In this document: piece after piece, positions 23,408-36,360 of the stretch
Layout of the letters: every line of letters begins with the position of its first letter
How positions within the stretch are numbered: position 1 is the stretch's first letter
Source of the DNA: Ectocarpus siliculosus
Lineage: Eukaryota > Sar > Phaeophyceae > Ectocarpales > Ectocarpaceae
Direction: 5' to 3'
NCBI GenBank assembly: GCA_000310025.1
Contig: FN649730.1
Location: 1,266,701-1,330,700, forward strand
Length of the DNA stretch: 64,000 nucleotides
Position numbers and translations under genes: made by a program
Notes under the pieces: model-generated
What the model saw: the letters and a program-made list of their open reading frames with translations, nothing else
Database searches by the model: none
Told to the model about the DNA's origin: nothing

Positions 23408-26400
23408 TGCTGTTGCTGTTGTGTTTGTAGAGCGGGCGAGTGCGGTGCACCCCGCTCCCTCGCCAGTGACGCCTCCGCCGCGACGAAGAAAGAGGAAGCG
23501 CCGGGGCTGTTGCGGCTGTGGTGGTTGTTGCGCCGAAGGGCCAGGAGGTACGTGCAGCTGAGGACGCCCACCATCACCACCGGGCCGATCGTCGCGATCC
23601 CAAAACCTGGGCGTTGTTGTTGCTGTTGCTGTTGAATCTCACGAGATTAATAGTGGTTGTCATTCATCGAAACCCATCTCGGCATGTTTTGACCAAACCA
23701 CCGGCGCCTTGCTACCGGTACGAGTAACTCGGCAGCAAGCAGGAGCGAGCGTGTTCCTGTCGCTCCTTCTACCACCGATATCCTCGTCGTATGTAGACTA
23801 CTCGTCTACACAGCCCGCTGGCGGTATGGTCGCCAACTTTACAGAAACACACCAAGCGTTTGGAACTACTCACGGTGGTAGAAGCTGGTTTGGTACACGC
23901 ACGCGAAGGACAGCACGAACCCCACGTCGAGGTTGACCACGTCGACCGCCGACAGCAGCTGAGAAAGCGGGCTGGGGTACTGGACGTCCGCGACGTCGGA
24001 AAACTGTGATCGTGGTTAAGGCAGACGGAGGTGGAGGGAGAGGAGGAGGACGAGGAGGAGGGGAGGTGGGGGGCAGGGAAGCGTGTTACGCGGAAAAGAG
24101 AGAAGTGGCGACGGGGGGAGGGGCAAGGGGTAGAGCGAGACGAAGATAACGAGACCTAATGTGGACAAGACGGACAGTCAGACAGACAGGCAGACACAGA
24201 GGAAACAATCTAGAAGCAGGTATGGTAGCACACAGACAGAGCAAGCTGGCACACACAAACGAAAATGGAACTCCAACATAGACACCGCTACAAGACTGAC
24301 ATCTTTTCATTGGTCAGCCATGTATCGCGATCGATGCTAATGAGCAAAACACGCACACCTGTGTGACTATCTGCCACATAACCACAACGATCTTGAACGC
24401 AGCCAAGGGGAACTTCTGCCACACGCGCTGCTGCCAAGCGCCCACGAGCTGCTGGGTCAACATGCTCGGCTGGTTCTGTCATCACGATAGAGATTCAAAG
24501 TTTGCAGTGCAGGGGAGAGCAATGCGGTCGATAGACGGTAAAAGTAGGCGAGAAGAGTGCTTCTTGATGCCATCTCCCACACTACTGACAGTTTTGCTAA
24601 ACCGCCCATGGGACACCCATGGGACACCCATGGGACGCCCATGGTCACCCATGGGCGGCCCATGAAGTGCCCACCGTGGGCGCTTCAACCGAGAACTTAG
24701 CCAACGGCATATCAACCTAGAACTTGGCCACCTGCACATCAACCTAGAACGTAGCCACCAGCGCTCCTAGCACGCATCGTGCGGGCTTGGGGTTAGGGTT
24801 AGGGGTAGCGTTGGGGTTATTTACCGCTATAATGCCCGTTCCAGAGCAGATAAGCTCTTGCTTATGAGCACGCTAGTCCCGGTTGAAGGGTCTCATTGGC
24901 CGCCCGTGGGCTTCCCATGGGTTGCCAATGGGCCGCCGCCCAGGGCATGCCCTTGGGTCAACCATGGGTCAACCCTCTTGTTGTTCTGGTGAGTCCAAGC
25001 CAAAAGTAGGCGTTGATCGGCGGGAGGAACATCGCATGCGTGCATACCATCCGCTCGATGACACGTGGCACATTTGGGGGGGGAAGAGCTTATCCTCCTC
25101 TCGAAAATACTTGGAACGCAAGGCGGGCGAGGGGGGTTCCGGGACACGTTCTTCGTTTCTTATGGGCCTGGGCCGGGAGTTGTTCGCAGAAAGAAAATGC
25201 GAAAGCGCGAGGTGGGATGTGTTTGCGATGGCAGAAAACACAACGTCGTCCAGACCACAAGGTAGTTTTAAGCTATTTATTTTGTATCCCTTATTCTTTT
25301 TCCCTCCGATAAAGATAGCAAGCGATGATACCTTCGCATCCAGCGAGGGCTCGACTACGGACACCAGCCAACCCAGCAGCAGCAACAAGACCACGGCGAA
25401 CGCTGTAATGGCGATCGCCATTAGAGCGACGGCCCGCCGCTTGCTGTCTCCGACGCAAGACTTGCACACGTGGCGGTAGCCCGGGGCGTAGCTTTCCGTG
25501 CACACCGCGCAGTCTAGAATGCGTGTGGGGGGGTAGGGATGAAGGTGGGGGTCGAGCGAAACAAGCAGGTCAAGGAGAGAAAAAGACGTGCAACCGGCAA
25601 GATTTTCCTGTCTTTTCTACCAGCAGCTGTTGAAAGGAAAATTAGTCTATGTCTACAGTGCATTGCTCGTGGCTGATTGCCCACAACAGACTCAAGATTG
25701 CACGCTCTCGCGCGCATGCGCCCTTATCATGGGCCCCATGTCCGGACAAGATCGGGGTGAGGCGTGCCGGCTAATTTCTCTCCGAGGCCCGGACGAGATA
25801 TGGCTGCGGTGCAAACCCGGGGTGATACCCAATCAGTTTCAGCATTCACACACCACGGCAACCGGGGTGCGGGAGGGTGCTCCCAAAGAACAGCAATGAC
25901 TGGACAACGCTGCTGAACCACCCCCAGGACGTATCCCCCTGGTCCGGTGAAAACCCGGCGTGCTCCGTCCCGGCTTTGTACGGATGCGAGGTCAACGGTC
26001 TAACGACTACCGCATGTACGGTTCCTGCACCCGGCGCTCACATGGTCCGGTGTAACCGTCGGCACAGTACTCGCTCAGCAGCACCCCGCCCTGACACGCC
26101 TTCTCGTTGAAGCACCTTACGATGTCGGTGCTAGTGTTGGACAGGCGGTAGAAGCCCGGCTGTATCACAAGCGTCTCGACGGTCCCACCTGTCCCCCGTT
26201 CCCAACAACGTAAGTGGTACGGGTTTCCATTTGGGTTGGCTTGGTTCGGCTCGACTCAGGTCGGTTTTCGCCAAGCGTGAGAATCGTGAGCGAGTGAATG
26301 CACGCGCGAGATGTCTCAGAATCTCTATTGTCTGCTGTAAGTGCTGTGAATGAGTGTATACTCACTCCAAGATGCCAACCAGAAGTCGTATCGCATGGAG

Positions 26401-29400
26401 TGGGGGGCACGCCGTGGCCCCAGACATAGGCCACACCCCCACAATGGGTGGTGATCTGTTGCGACGAAACGAATGAGTGGCCTGAATTTCACAACAGTTC
26501 GAGATCTCAATCCATTGCCGCCTCGCAAATCTGGAATTTTCTCGAGAGCCAATGAAAGTGTTTCAAGGTGTATGGTCCCCTGGATTGTTGCCCGACAAGA
26601 TTCGCTGGCAAGCTTTGTCACTCTTGATTGATGCCCGCAAGGTTCTTCGATTTTTTTCAAGCTTATTTTCGTTTGGTCGCGGCGCACCTCTTGATGGCAT
26701 GGCCTCTGGATTTGTTGCCCTTTGACAAGCTTTGATACTTTGGTGGCGGCGCACCTCTTGATGGCATGGTCTCTGAACTGTTTCCCGTCAAGGTTCTTAC
26801 TGTTCAACTTCGGCCAGCTTCATAACTTTGGTCGGGGCGCACATACCTCTCGATGGTATGACGGAACCAAAGGGAGCGGGCTCGCAGCGGGGTACAGACG
26901 CCGAGTTCGTCAACGTGGTCCCTGCCTGGAGCTGACTCCCGCAGGCGCCCGCGCACCTAGAGCAGACCTCCGCGAACCGGCATGTGCGGTCATCTCCCTT
27001 CACGCGGAAGTGCCGCGTTCGAAAGTACAGACAGATCCGCAACAGCGTGTTGCCAGGACGAGGGAAGCACCGAATGAAATCACGCTAGGCAGTTTCCTGC
27101 CTTGCGCATCCATGGAAGGTTTGTGTGTGATATGTTTCACGTACTTGGGAGGCATGTTTCATCATCCCTCTTTCTCTTTCATGGATAACTTGGGGATGCC
27201 GGCTTCCGGGTTAATGTTTGGCACGTTTATCGGTAATCATATCTGCCCTGCACGTTGCCTGCGCCAGGAAAGTTTTCCAGGGCGAGTCTCCACCCAACAT
27301 GGCTCAATGCCGGCGGGTCAGCCATGCGACAACATGATGATGTTCGGGCGGAAGACATGCGGTCGCCGTATAATTGAAGGCCCGGAATATTCCTATCCTG
27401 TTGCCCGATGGCCCGCACCGAGAACCAGAATACTACTGTTATCATGCCGGGGGGAAGACCAGGCGGGGGTTCTTTTGACACCCCGCAATATTGAAGCACA
27501 TGAATAATGCGGCACTTCCCTCCAACAGCTGGCCCCCGCCCGCGCCCACCCACCAATGAAGTCATAAATGAACATGAGCACCATGCGAAAATCACAGTAC
27601 CAATGGACCGCTTTCGCGAGGGTGCAATCTATGGAATAAAGGTGGGATTTCGTGTCCCTGTCCCTAACCGTAACCCTAACACTATCCCCACTCAGTAGCT
27701 CATACAAAAGCTACGCTTGGTATCCTCGCGCAGCCTACTGATGCACATGCTCCGTCTCGTTAAGGATGAGTGATCGTGGTGTCAGCACGCTTATCAGCAC
27801 CGGTTCCTCCCATTTCATCCGTGTTCCCGACATGTCAACGACAAGGCATAGCTCACCGGAACGATCGAGACTTCGCGGCAATACGTCCCGACCGGGCAAT
27901 AGAAGCCGTTTTCCTGGAAGGCCACGCCCGTCATGGACTCCACGATGCCGAGGCTGAGCACCGCCGGGCCCTCGTTGCCGGCATCGTTACCCTCGAACAC
28001 CGTGCTCGACATCTCCGTGATCACTCCGGCGTGTACGAGAGCTCCTCCAGAGGACTCTGCCACGTTGTACACGGATGGGGGGGGGTGTACTCATGGAAAC
28101 GCATGCCGTAGTCGTTAGATCATAGACCTCGCATCCCTGCAATGCCGGGACGAGGCGTGATGCCGGGTGTTCACGTACCCAGGCTACGTTTCACAAGGAT
28201 GAACCAGAGGCTGGTCATCATCCTTGCTACTGTCACGGGGGGGGAAGATGTACTCATAATCGTGCATGCCGTAGTCATTTGTGCATTGACCTCGCGTCCT
28301 TAGAATACCGGGACGGAGCACGCTGGGTTCTCACCGGACCAGGCTCTCACATCACCAAGCGCGAAGCACCGTGAGGTATTCGGCGAGTCGCATGGATGGT
28401 GCACTGCATTCTGCAAAGGGCGTTCGGCATCTGGACCTTACCTCTTTGCAACGGATGACAGCTGCGAAATACTATGATTCTTTGAGGTGCTTCCACTTCC
28501 AGGGACAGTTTCGATCACTGTCTAACTGCCTCGAGCGTGCCGGGCCATTATTGACTCAACGCGGTGCTATCATCCATCCCCTTTGCGCGGAGTGAGGGTT
28601 GTCGACCCCGCACAACATATTCGACTCGACCACCTTGGGGGGGGGAGGGCTCCATTGGACGTTCTCCCTTTCATACAATGGCCATAGCCTTCCCACATTA
28701 CCTGCCCTGTTGCCGATGAACGTGCAGTCTCTCACGATGTCGTATTCCGCGATGCTATCTGCGAGGTTCCCGTGGTAGGCAGTTCGGGACGACGAGAAGA
28801 AGCGATGCACCAGGAGATAGATGAGGCGGATGCCAGCAACCAGGGAAGCCGAGGGGTGTTCGGACTTCTGAACCGTAGGTCAAATTGGTTACCTTCACCG
28901 AGGCCGACGCCTCCAGGACAATAGTAGAACCAACTGAGAGTGAGCAGTACACTCGGGGATTCACTTGGCATCGAAGATAAACATGCGGACTTTTGAGCGG
29001 GAAGAGATGCGCGACTGCATTTACACGAATAAAACAATTTCACAAAGACTTCCAAGGTTCCAAGGTAGGATTGTCCTAGTAGTGAAATTTACTACCCTGC
29101 TCTCAATCAGAGAACTCGAACTGTGTGTTGGGACCCCGCCCTCTTCATAACTGAGCCCAAGTCTTGCAGCTGTGGGCTCAATCGAGATGCGCGGCCGACG
29201 GCTGATGCGATTCCAGGGGCATGGCGAGGAGCGAGGCCACAAACTCCCTGGAGAAGACGGTGTTCGCTGATACTTTGTATGGAACTCACACCATGCGGGA
29301 TCGGCTGGTATATATTGTTGGGGGGTTCCAATGCACCATCGCCCTGCTTCTTCGCAAACTTTAAGTCTACCCGTGAAGTGCACCATCCAAGATATTTAGG

Positions 29401-32400
29401 CGTGGTTTACTTCCTACCAGCTAATCTACAGCCACACCCTTCGCTAATTGTAGGTGTGACATTCGTTTCACTCGTGGTAGACCGAAAAGGCACACGTGGT
29501 TAGGACCAGTCACTACCACGCCGACCTCTGTATGTTCAGATTGCCGACGACCCCAATTGGGCACGTGAATTTTCATGTATCTTCTTGCATTGGGGTCACA
29601 AATGGATGAACCCTGTTCTCCAGAAGCTCATGAAACCACCGGGCAGCCTCACCTGTGCATACATCATTTACTCTAACCGGCCGGGTGCACTCACACATTG
29701 CTCCCCCGTCTTCCAAGGCTAAGTTGTCCTCGAAATGGCAACCCAAGAACTCCACGGGAGTTGCCACGACCTCTGTGGTAGATGTCGTAGATGACGAGCT
29801 TAACGACAAAAAACGGCGTCGTCGAGCGAGCAAAATGTGCCGTGGAGAGAGCAGAAACGGGGGATCCAGTTTGAGTATGGAGGTGGGTCGAGTTGTGATA
29901 TGGATGCGGCGGAGTGAATGGGAGGGGGTGTTTGCGTTGTGTTTACGGGATGGTGTGCATTGGATTGATTAACTCAAACCAGTTGTATCTTGGAGTACGT
30001 CTGGCGTTTGTCCACCGCGCGGTGAAGGAGGAACGTGCGTGAGCACGCCGAGTAGTCATTCGCGGATGCTAGATACATCGCACGAATGATTTTTGAAACA
30101 AACCTTCTGCGCCAAAAATAGCTCGGGCAGCGCAATGATAGGTTACACACACGGCACATCTGACGCATGTCGAAAGGGGCACAGAACTATGAGGTGGAAG
30201 AGCAGCACGCAGCGATGATCTCCTTCCAAGGCTTGTGTGTTTGACATGCTGGAGCATTTCACTCCGAGAACACCCCATCAACAACGGTGCGTTGGGAGGG
30301 GATACCTAACACTCTGGAGAGCGTCGAATAGGGCACACAATTCCTGCTGAGCTTGTTTGATTTAGTGCTCTTGGTTACAGGTGGTTCGACGTTTTGTTCC
30401 TACAGCTTTCGCGGCATCATATAAGCAATATTTGTTCAACTGTGACAATTTTAAATTCATGTATTCAGAACGTATGTGTCCACACTTGCAAACTTGCCGA
30501 GGAAAAATCTGTCGGTAAAACTCAGACCGTGGGTCCACCCTTGCCGTTTACACACGGCCTCAAATGCCCTCTAGATATTGCCGACTCTGCAAGATGTTGC
30601 AGATCTGGCGCGGTACCTTCCCCACGTCGCGGTGGCATTTGTGTTTTCGGGTCAGTGTGTGCCTTCCTGATACAGTCCTCAAGGACATGCGGTCGGGGCG
30701 TACTGGTATGGCTCGAGGGTCCCCTGCCTGATGTTAAGCTGATTTTACCTGGAGGTGATCTCATCGATTGCTGCGGGGTCACTTTCGCTGCTAGACACCG
30801 GCGCTGTGCCTGAAGAAAACGTCGCAACTGCTCCACCCAGCATGGCGACCTTAGGTGTTCATAGCCGCAAAACACGGCAGATACGAGACAGATTATGAGT
30901 GAAAAACAGCCAGCCAGCCAGCAACAGTTAGTGTTGAAGTGTGATTCCGAACAAACTGCAGAAAATCGACTTGCCCCCCCACACAGAAAGTAGGTTCGGA
31001 AAATAGTATCGCCACCGTTGACAGTATGTGAGCACGAATATACCCAAATGAATATTGAGCCCAAATGTATTGCAGTACATCAGACACAGAAACGCGATGA
31101 GACTTGAAATGAACGCGGAGTCTATGAAATGAGACTTGAAATGAACGCGGAGTCTATGAACGCGGAGTCTTTGATGGGGAATAACTTCGCGTTGAAGAGA
31201 TTAATGTTGTCTACAGTATTTTGTACTGCTTGTGAAGTATAGCGTGTCTTCATTCTCACATTCCGGAAGAAGACCACATCCTTTATCCTCAGCCGGGAGA
31301 CGCTCCCGACGTAAATGGCGCCACCCGAACCTTCCAAGGCATTGTTGTACCAAAAATCAAAATTCTTCCCTTTGAACTTGACCATGGCGTTAACCAAGTA
31401 GACAGCACCTGAGAGAATGTGAAGGAAGCACGGAGGATGTAAGAATGGAGGAGACGAGGGGGGGCCGGGGGGGGGGACAAATAGATACGGCTTGAAAATA
31501 TACCGATTGTACATAATACATAGCCCAAACCGGACAAACTGTTCCAAGTTATTGTGGATCCCTTGATTGCGCCTTGCCGGCTGATTGTGTGAATGTCGGA
31601 AGGGGTTTGAGAAACCAATGAAGAGCGATTGTTCTGCTTTCATCAAAGAATGGTTCCGGGAATGGCATCGATTTCCAGTAGAAAAAACTAGGGAGTAAAA
31701 AACAATAGACTGCTTGCTGCCTGGAAGCACTCATCCACCCTCTGGCAAAAGACCCAGCCGCAAGCAGGAATCGGCATTCAGCCTCGCATGCTCCTGTTTT
31801 TGTCACCGTCATTGTTGGCGACCTCACGCGGTCTCGGTGAACATTCATTCATGCGTGCCTCTCTTGGAGTCAGCCAGGAAAGTTACTGTAAACCCACCGG
31901 GACATTCATCAAAGAGAATTGACTCTGAATGGTCGGAACGTAAAATACCACGAGCCACGACCTTGTTACAACTAAAGGATTGATGACCCCTCTACTGTCG
32001 AAAAGCAACCAAGACATGACCGCAGACGAGGTCCCATCTACGTGACCCATCCCATCTGTGTGACCCCATCGGGTGCGTACAGAAAACTAGAGGCACAAAA
32101 AAAACGAAGAAGTTCTGTTAGTGGATTGGACGGCAAGCGAAAGGTTGGTGCCTGACCTCCGTCATAAGAAGCGGTGTTGTTGGTGAGGATCAGGTCCCCG
32201 CCCAGCGATGCGGATGCCTCTTGCCGTCCGTGAATGGCCCCTGGCGTGTTCACCGAGTACGGGAAGGATTGTCAGTAGCTTTTGCGAGCATGTTATGCTT
32301 GGGTTCCGTAGGGGGTACGGGATTGGGTTGGGGGTTAGGGTTAGGGATAGGGATACGAAATGCCCTCTGTCGAATCTCATTGGTTAACAGTAAAGTCCTC

Positions 32401-33221
32401 TCGAAGGAGGTCCAGGGTTTACCCAAAAGGAAAGCGTTTTGAACGTGGGAAGGCGGCCAGGGTGGTCATTTCGGGCGCTCTCGCCCGTGAAGCGCCTACA
32501 CCGAAGTTTTTTTATGCCAATGGTATACTGTCAGCTGTTCTAGGTGTCTGCGACCAATGCTTTACCAACAATATTCACTATATTCTCACCGTGACACACC
32601 GTTGTTGTGAAATACCAAGGCAGGCTTCAACCCTTCAAGGGATTCGTGGCGTGTGGCACCTTAAAAGAAGCACGCGCGGCTCTACTGAAGCCCTGCCGTT
32701 GGTACGAAGATCCTCAAGAACGTCGTGGGATCGGTTTGCTCGCAATGGATTCGTGTGCGCGCCACATGCGTAGGTACGTTACAGACGGAGCTAGAGTGAG
32801 CGTTCACTAGCGGTACTAACCTCAACAAGAGTATTCTCAACGGGACTCACCGCCGAACTGTGCCCTGTTACCGACGAAGCGAGAGTTCCCTGTCGTCTTG
32901 AGTTTGGCTCTGTCGGACGCGTGTATTGCTCCTGTTCAAACGACGCCACGCGCTGTGGAAATGAGCGAACGACCGCAAGTCATTCTTGAACGCATCCGGG
33001 TGGAAGTCCCGCAGCATTTTCCCCCAACCCATATCCCTGGCGTGGGCTTTACACCACGGCTATGTTCCGTCCAAGGGAAAAAACGCGATTTGATTCGAAG
33101 GCCCTCTTCGGAGGTTGGTCTGACTCATCTGCGTTTGTGGTTCAATTCATACTGTACGTCTTGATTGTTTCGCGTAAGTGGTGCCGCAGCGGTCGTTGTC
33201 GTTGTCTTCGTTGTTAGTCGG

Positions 33222-33260
<39 letters not shown>

Positions 33261-36200
33261 GGTAGTGGTGGTGGTAGTGGTGGTGGTGGTGGTGTCTTGC
33301 ATGGTGATTTCCGAGTGAAATTGTTCTTGCTTCACCTCCGTTACTTCCTGCCACGTTCTCATCGAAGACCACGTCGTCCATGAGATACACGTAGCTTTCT
33401 TCCATCGCCTGAATGCCCCCTGCAGGCGCAAGCACGAGCGCCGAAAAAAGGTTTCGAGTGAAATCACTTCGTGATAATAAAAAGCACGTTGTTGTTGGTA
33501 CTTCCACAAATTCACAGGACACCTGCAAGGCGTTAACGTATTTCACATACTTATTATTACGGCGATCGGACATTCCGGGGGCAGCGTTTCGCGAATGATG
33601 CCATTGTGATTGAAACGAAACGCCGAGTCAGTCGGCTCACGCTTCTGGAGCAAGGTCCACGCCTCGGCAGCGTGTTCCTTGTCGGGGACTGCCCTCAAGT
33701 TTCTCTCCCATCATGCGTCGAAGAAGGCCGTTTGTCGCCGATGGGGGAGACAAACCCCGGGGTTAAGAGATAATGGGGGGGCATTCATCCTTTCCTTGTG
33801 ATACGTTGGGCTATTGGTACACACTATTATCAGAGGGTCGACGCGGTATGGACATAATACATGGAGCTGTGTAACATCGAGATAGTGCCATGAGATTGCT
33901 CGAGAAAACGCCCCCCAGGCCGAAGTCTTGCCCCCTTCTGTGGATTACCCGCCGCTGTCATGGCAATGGAATTGAGTGTGTGCGTGTCCTCATGATCGTC
34001 CATGCCGTAGTCATTAGATCATTGGACTCCCATCCCTACAACGCCGGGACGGAGCTCGCCGGGATCTCACCGGACCAGGTTCTCACATAACAAGGCGGGA
34101 AGAGTCGTGAGGTATTCGACGAGCCGCACGAACGGTGCGCTGCATCCTGCTAAGGATGTCCGGCATCTTGTGCTTACTTCCTTGCATACGGATGACAGCT
34201 GCGCATGACTTAATTTATTTTCTGGTGCTTTCACTTCCAGAGACAGTTAGTGTAAGCACTGTGTAACTGCTTCAAGGGTGCTTGACCGACTTAACGCAAC
34301 GTTGTACAGGCATCCCCTTTCCGCGCAGTGAGCGTTCTCGACCCCGCACAACATGGTGTTCCCGACCAACATAATGGCTACCGAAAAGAGAACAAACGAA
34401 AAAATAGCGGTAACCTGGTTGTCGGGCTCACAAAGCGACCGGCGTTTTTGTTCAACGCCGTTGCCAAGTGACCAAAACCAAACCCGAAAACTCCTCAGGG
34501 TGTCCTTAATGTTGCTCCTCTCGATTCTAAGTGTCTGCCCGCTTAATATCGATGTTCTATTCGTCTCCATTGCTCCTGTTAGGTCCTCCATCCGAAACTA
34601 TATTGTAATGAATATAGACCTGTGGTGACTCTTGGACCTTTCAGACTGAACTGGACAATTACTCGCAACCAAAGGGCAAAATCCTCGGCGCGGACATTTA
34701 CTACTGTCAGCACTGCCTGAAGCGACAAAAAATCTGCGCATGTTCTACGTAGTTTCGTCCTTTAACGACGTATAAATTTAGGTTAGGCTCAAAGTCGTTG
34801 GAAGCGTCGCAACAAGAAACCCCCGAAACCGCTGCGACAGCTCTCACTCGAAACCTTTAGCGAACCGTGTACCTGCAGTCTACACGGTGAAACTAGAGAA
34901 AAAACATGCACAAGTAACCACCATCAACGCGTGTCACACCTTCACCACCACCAATCGGCGCACAGCAGGATCCGAGCACCTACCTCCGTGGTGCTCGGCA
35001 GTGTTCCTCGAAAACGTCGTGTTTCCCGCCACCCGAAGGCCTGACCTCTCGCACACCATGATAGCGCCTGCTGTCCGAAGGCCGGGGGCGAGCTTCAACG
35101 CTATGTTTGGGTACACTGCTGGCAATTTTCCGGAATCGTTTCGTTGATTGTGTGCTGGCCCCCTACTCGACGTTGAGGTACGCCCGTGACCGGCCACCTA
35201 ACTCCGAAATCTCTTATAGCTTGGGTCACCGTACCCTACTCGGCGTCTGGGTATGTTGGCGTCCCTAGCTATTGCTGCCGCGAGGGGGGCAGGAAGCGTT
35301 GCCGGCTGAAGACGGGCGTTAATGACTACATCGCGAAGCAGTACCGAAATCAAGAAACAAAAGGGAGGTGCCCCCTGGGTGTAGAATATTTCCATCGGGG
35401 GGTTCAGAATCCAGCACGATCATCGTTGATACCCCTGTTTCTTTATTGTGATATTTCGGAAAGGTTCTTGTGGAACTGCCCAGCCCGTGTGATAATTACC
35501 ACGAGGCAAAGCATCCCGTGAACCATGTGGTTCGTACTATTTATCGGGGAACGGCGGCACGGGTGGTGGGTGGTACAAGGCGAACCGCCGCTATCCGCGG
35601 TAAGCGCATACCTTGTGTTTGGAAAAGAGTGCGGCCGAAATGACCAAACTTTCAAATGACCATACTTTCGATTGTAGTCAGCGTCACCGTCCGAACTGGC
35701 ACCTTAGACGTATTTTTCAGCACGTCTCAAACGACGAGACTCTTACCGCCGTGGTGTTTGGATTCGTTGTCGACGAACGAAGTGAATCCATCGTTGGTCG
35801 TTACCGTTGAACCCCGTCGGGCGTAGATCGCACCTGGATTGGAAAAAAAAAGGACAGAGAAGACGAACAGGCTTGAGAAGGCTCCTGGCGTGTGTGGACT
35901 GCAGGTGGTGGGATAGGATATTCCACAGGCCGAGACAACATATGAACTACGCCAGAAACAGCGGGGGGGGGGGGCTACGTAGATCGTAGCATTTCGATCC
36001 ACGGCACAACCTACAGTAGACAACAAACTCATAATTTGATACTCGGCGGCCACTGCAGCTGCTTTGGTTGGCCCTCTGCTGGCTTAGCGCACGTGACACA
36101 CAAGCTGCACAGAAAAACACGCTCACAAGCAATGGAATCAACAACACTGACAGCACACCTCCGTCGGCTTTGGCCTTGTTGCCGGCGAACGTCACAGATC

Positions 36201-36328
36201 CGTTGATGTCGACTTGGCTGCTGTCCTCGACAAAGATGGCACCTGTAATTGTGTTTGTCGTGGTCGTCGTCATCGTGGTCGTGGTCGTCGTTTTTGTTGT
36301 TGTTGTAGTTGTTGTAGTGTTGTTGTTG

Positions 36329-36360
<32 letters not shown>

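Noticed and set aside
30751-30811. Possible extra gene A exon with good splice sites (TTCTTCAG acceptor, CCAG|GTAAAA donor)
   Set aside because: Its phases do not suit the neighbours in the only reading that resembles a rung, and the exon chain closes without it.
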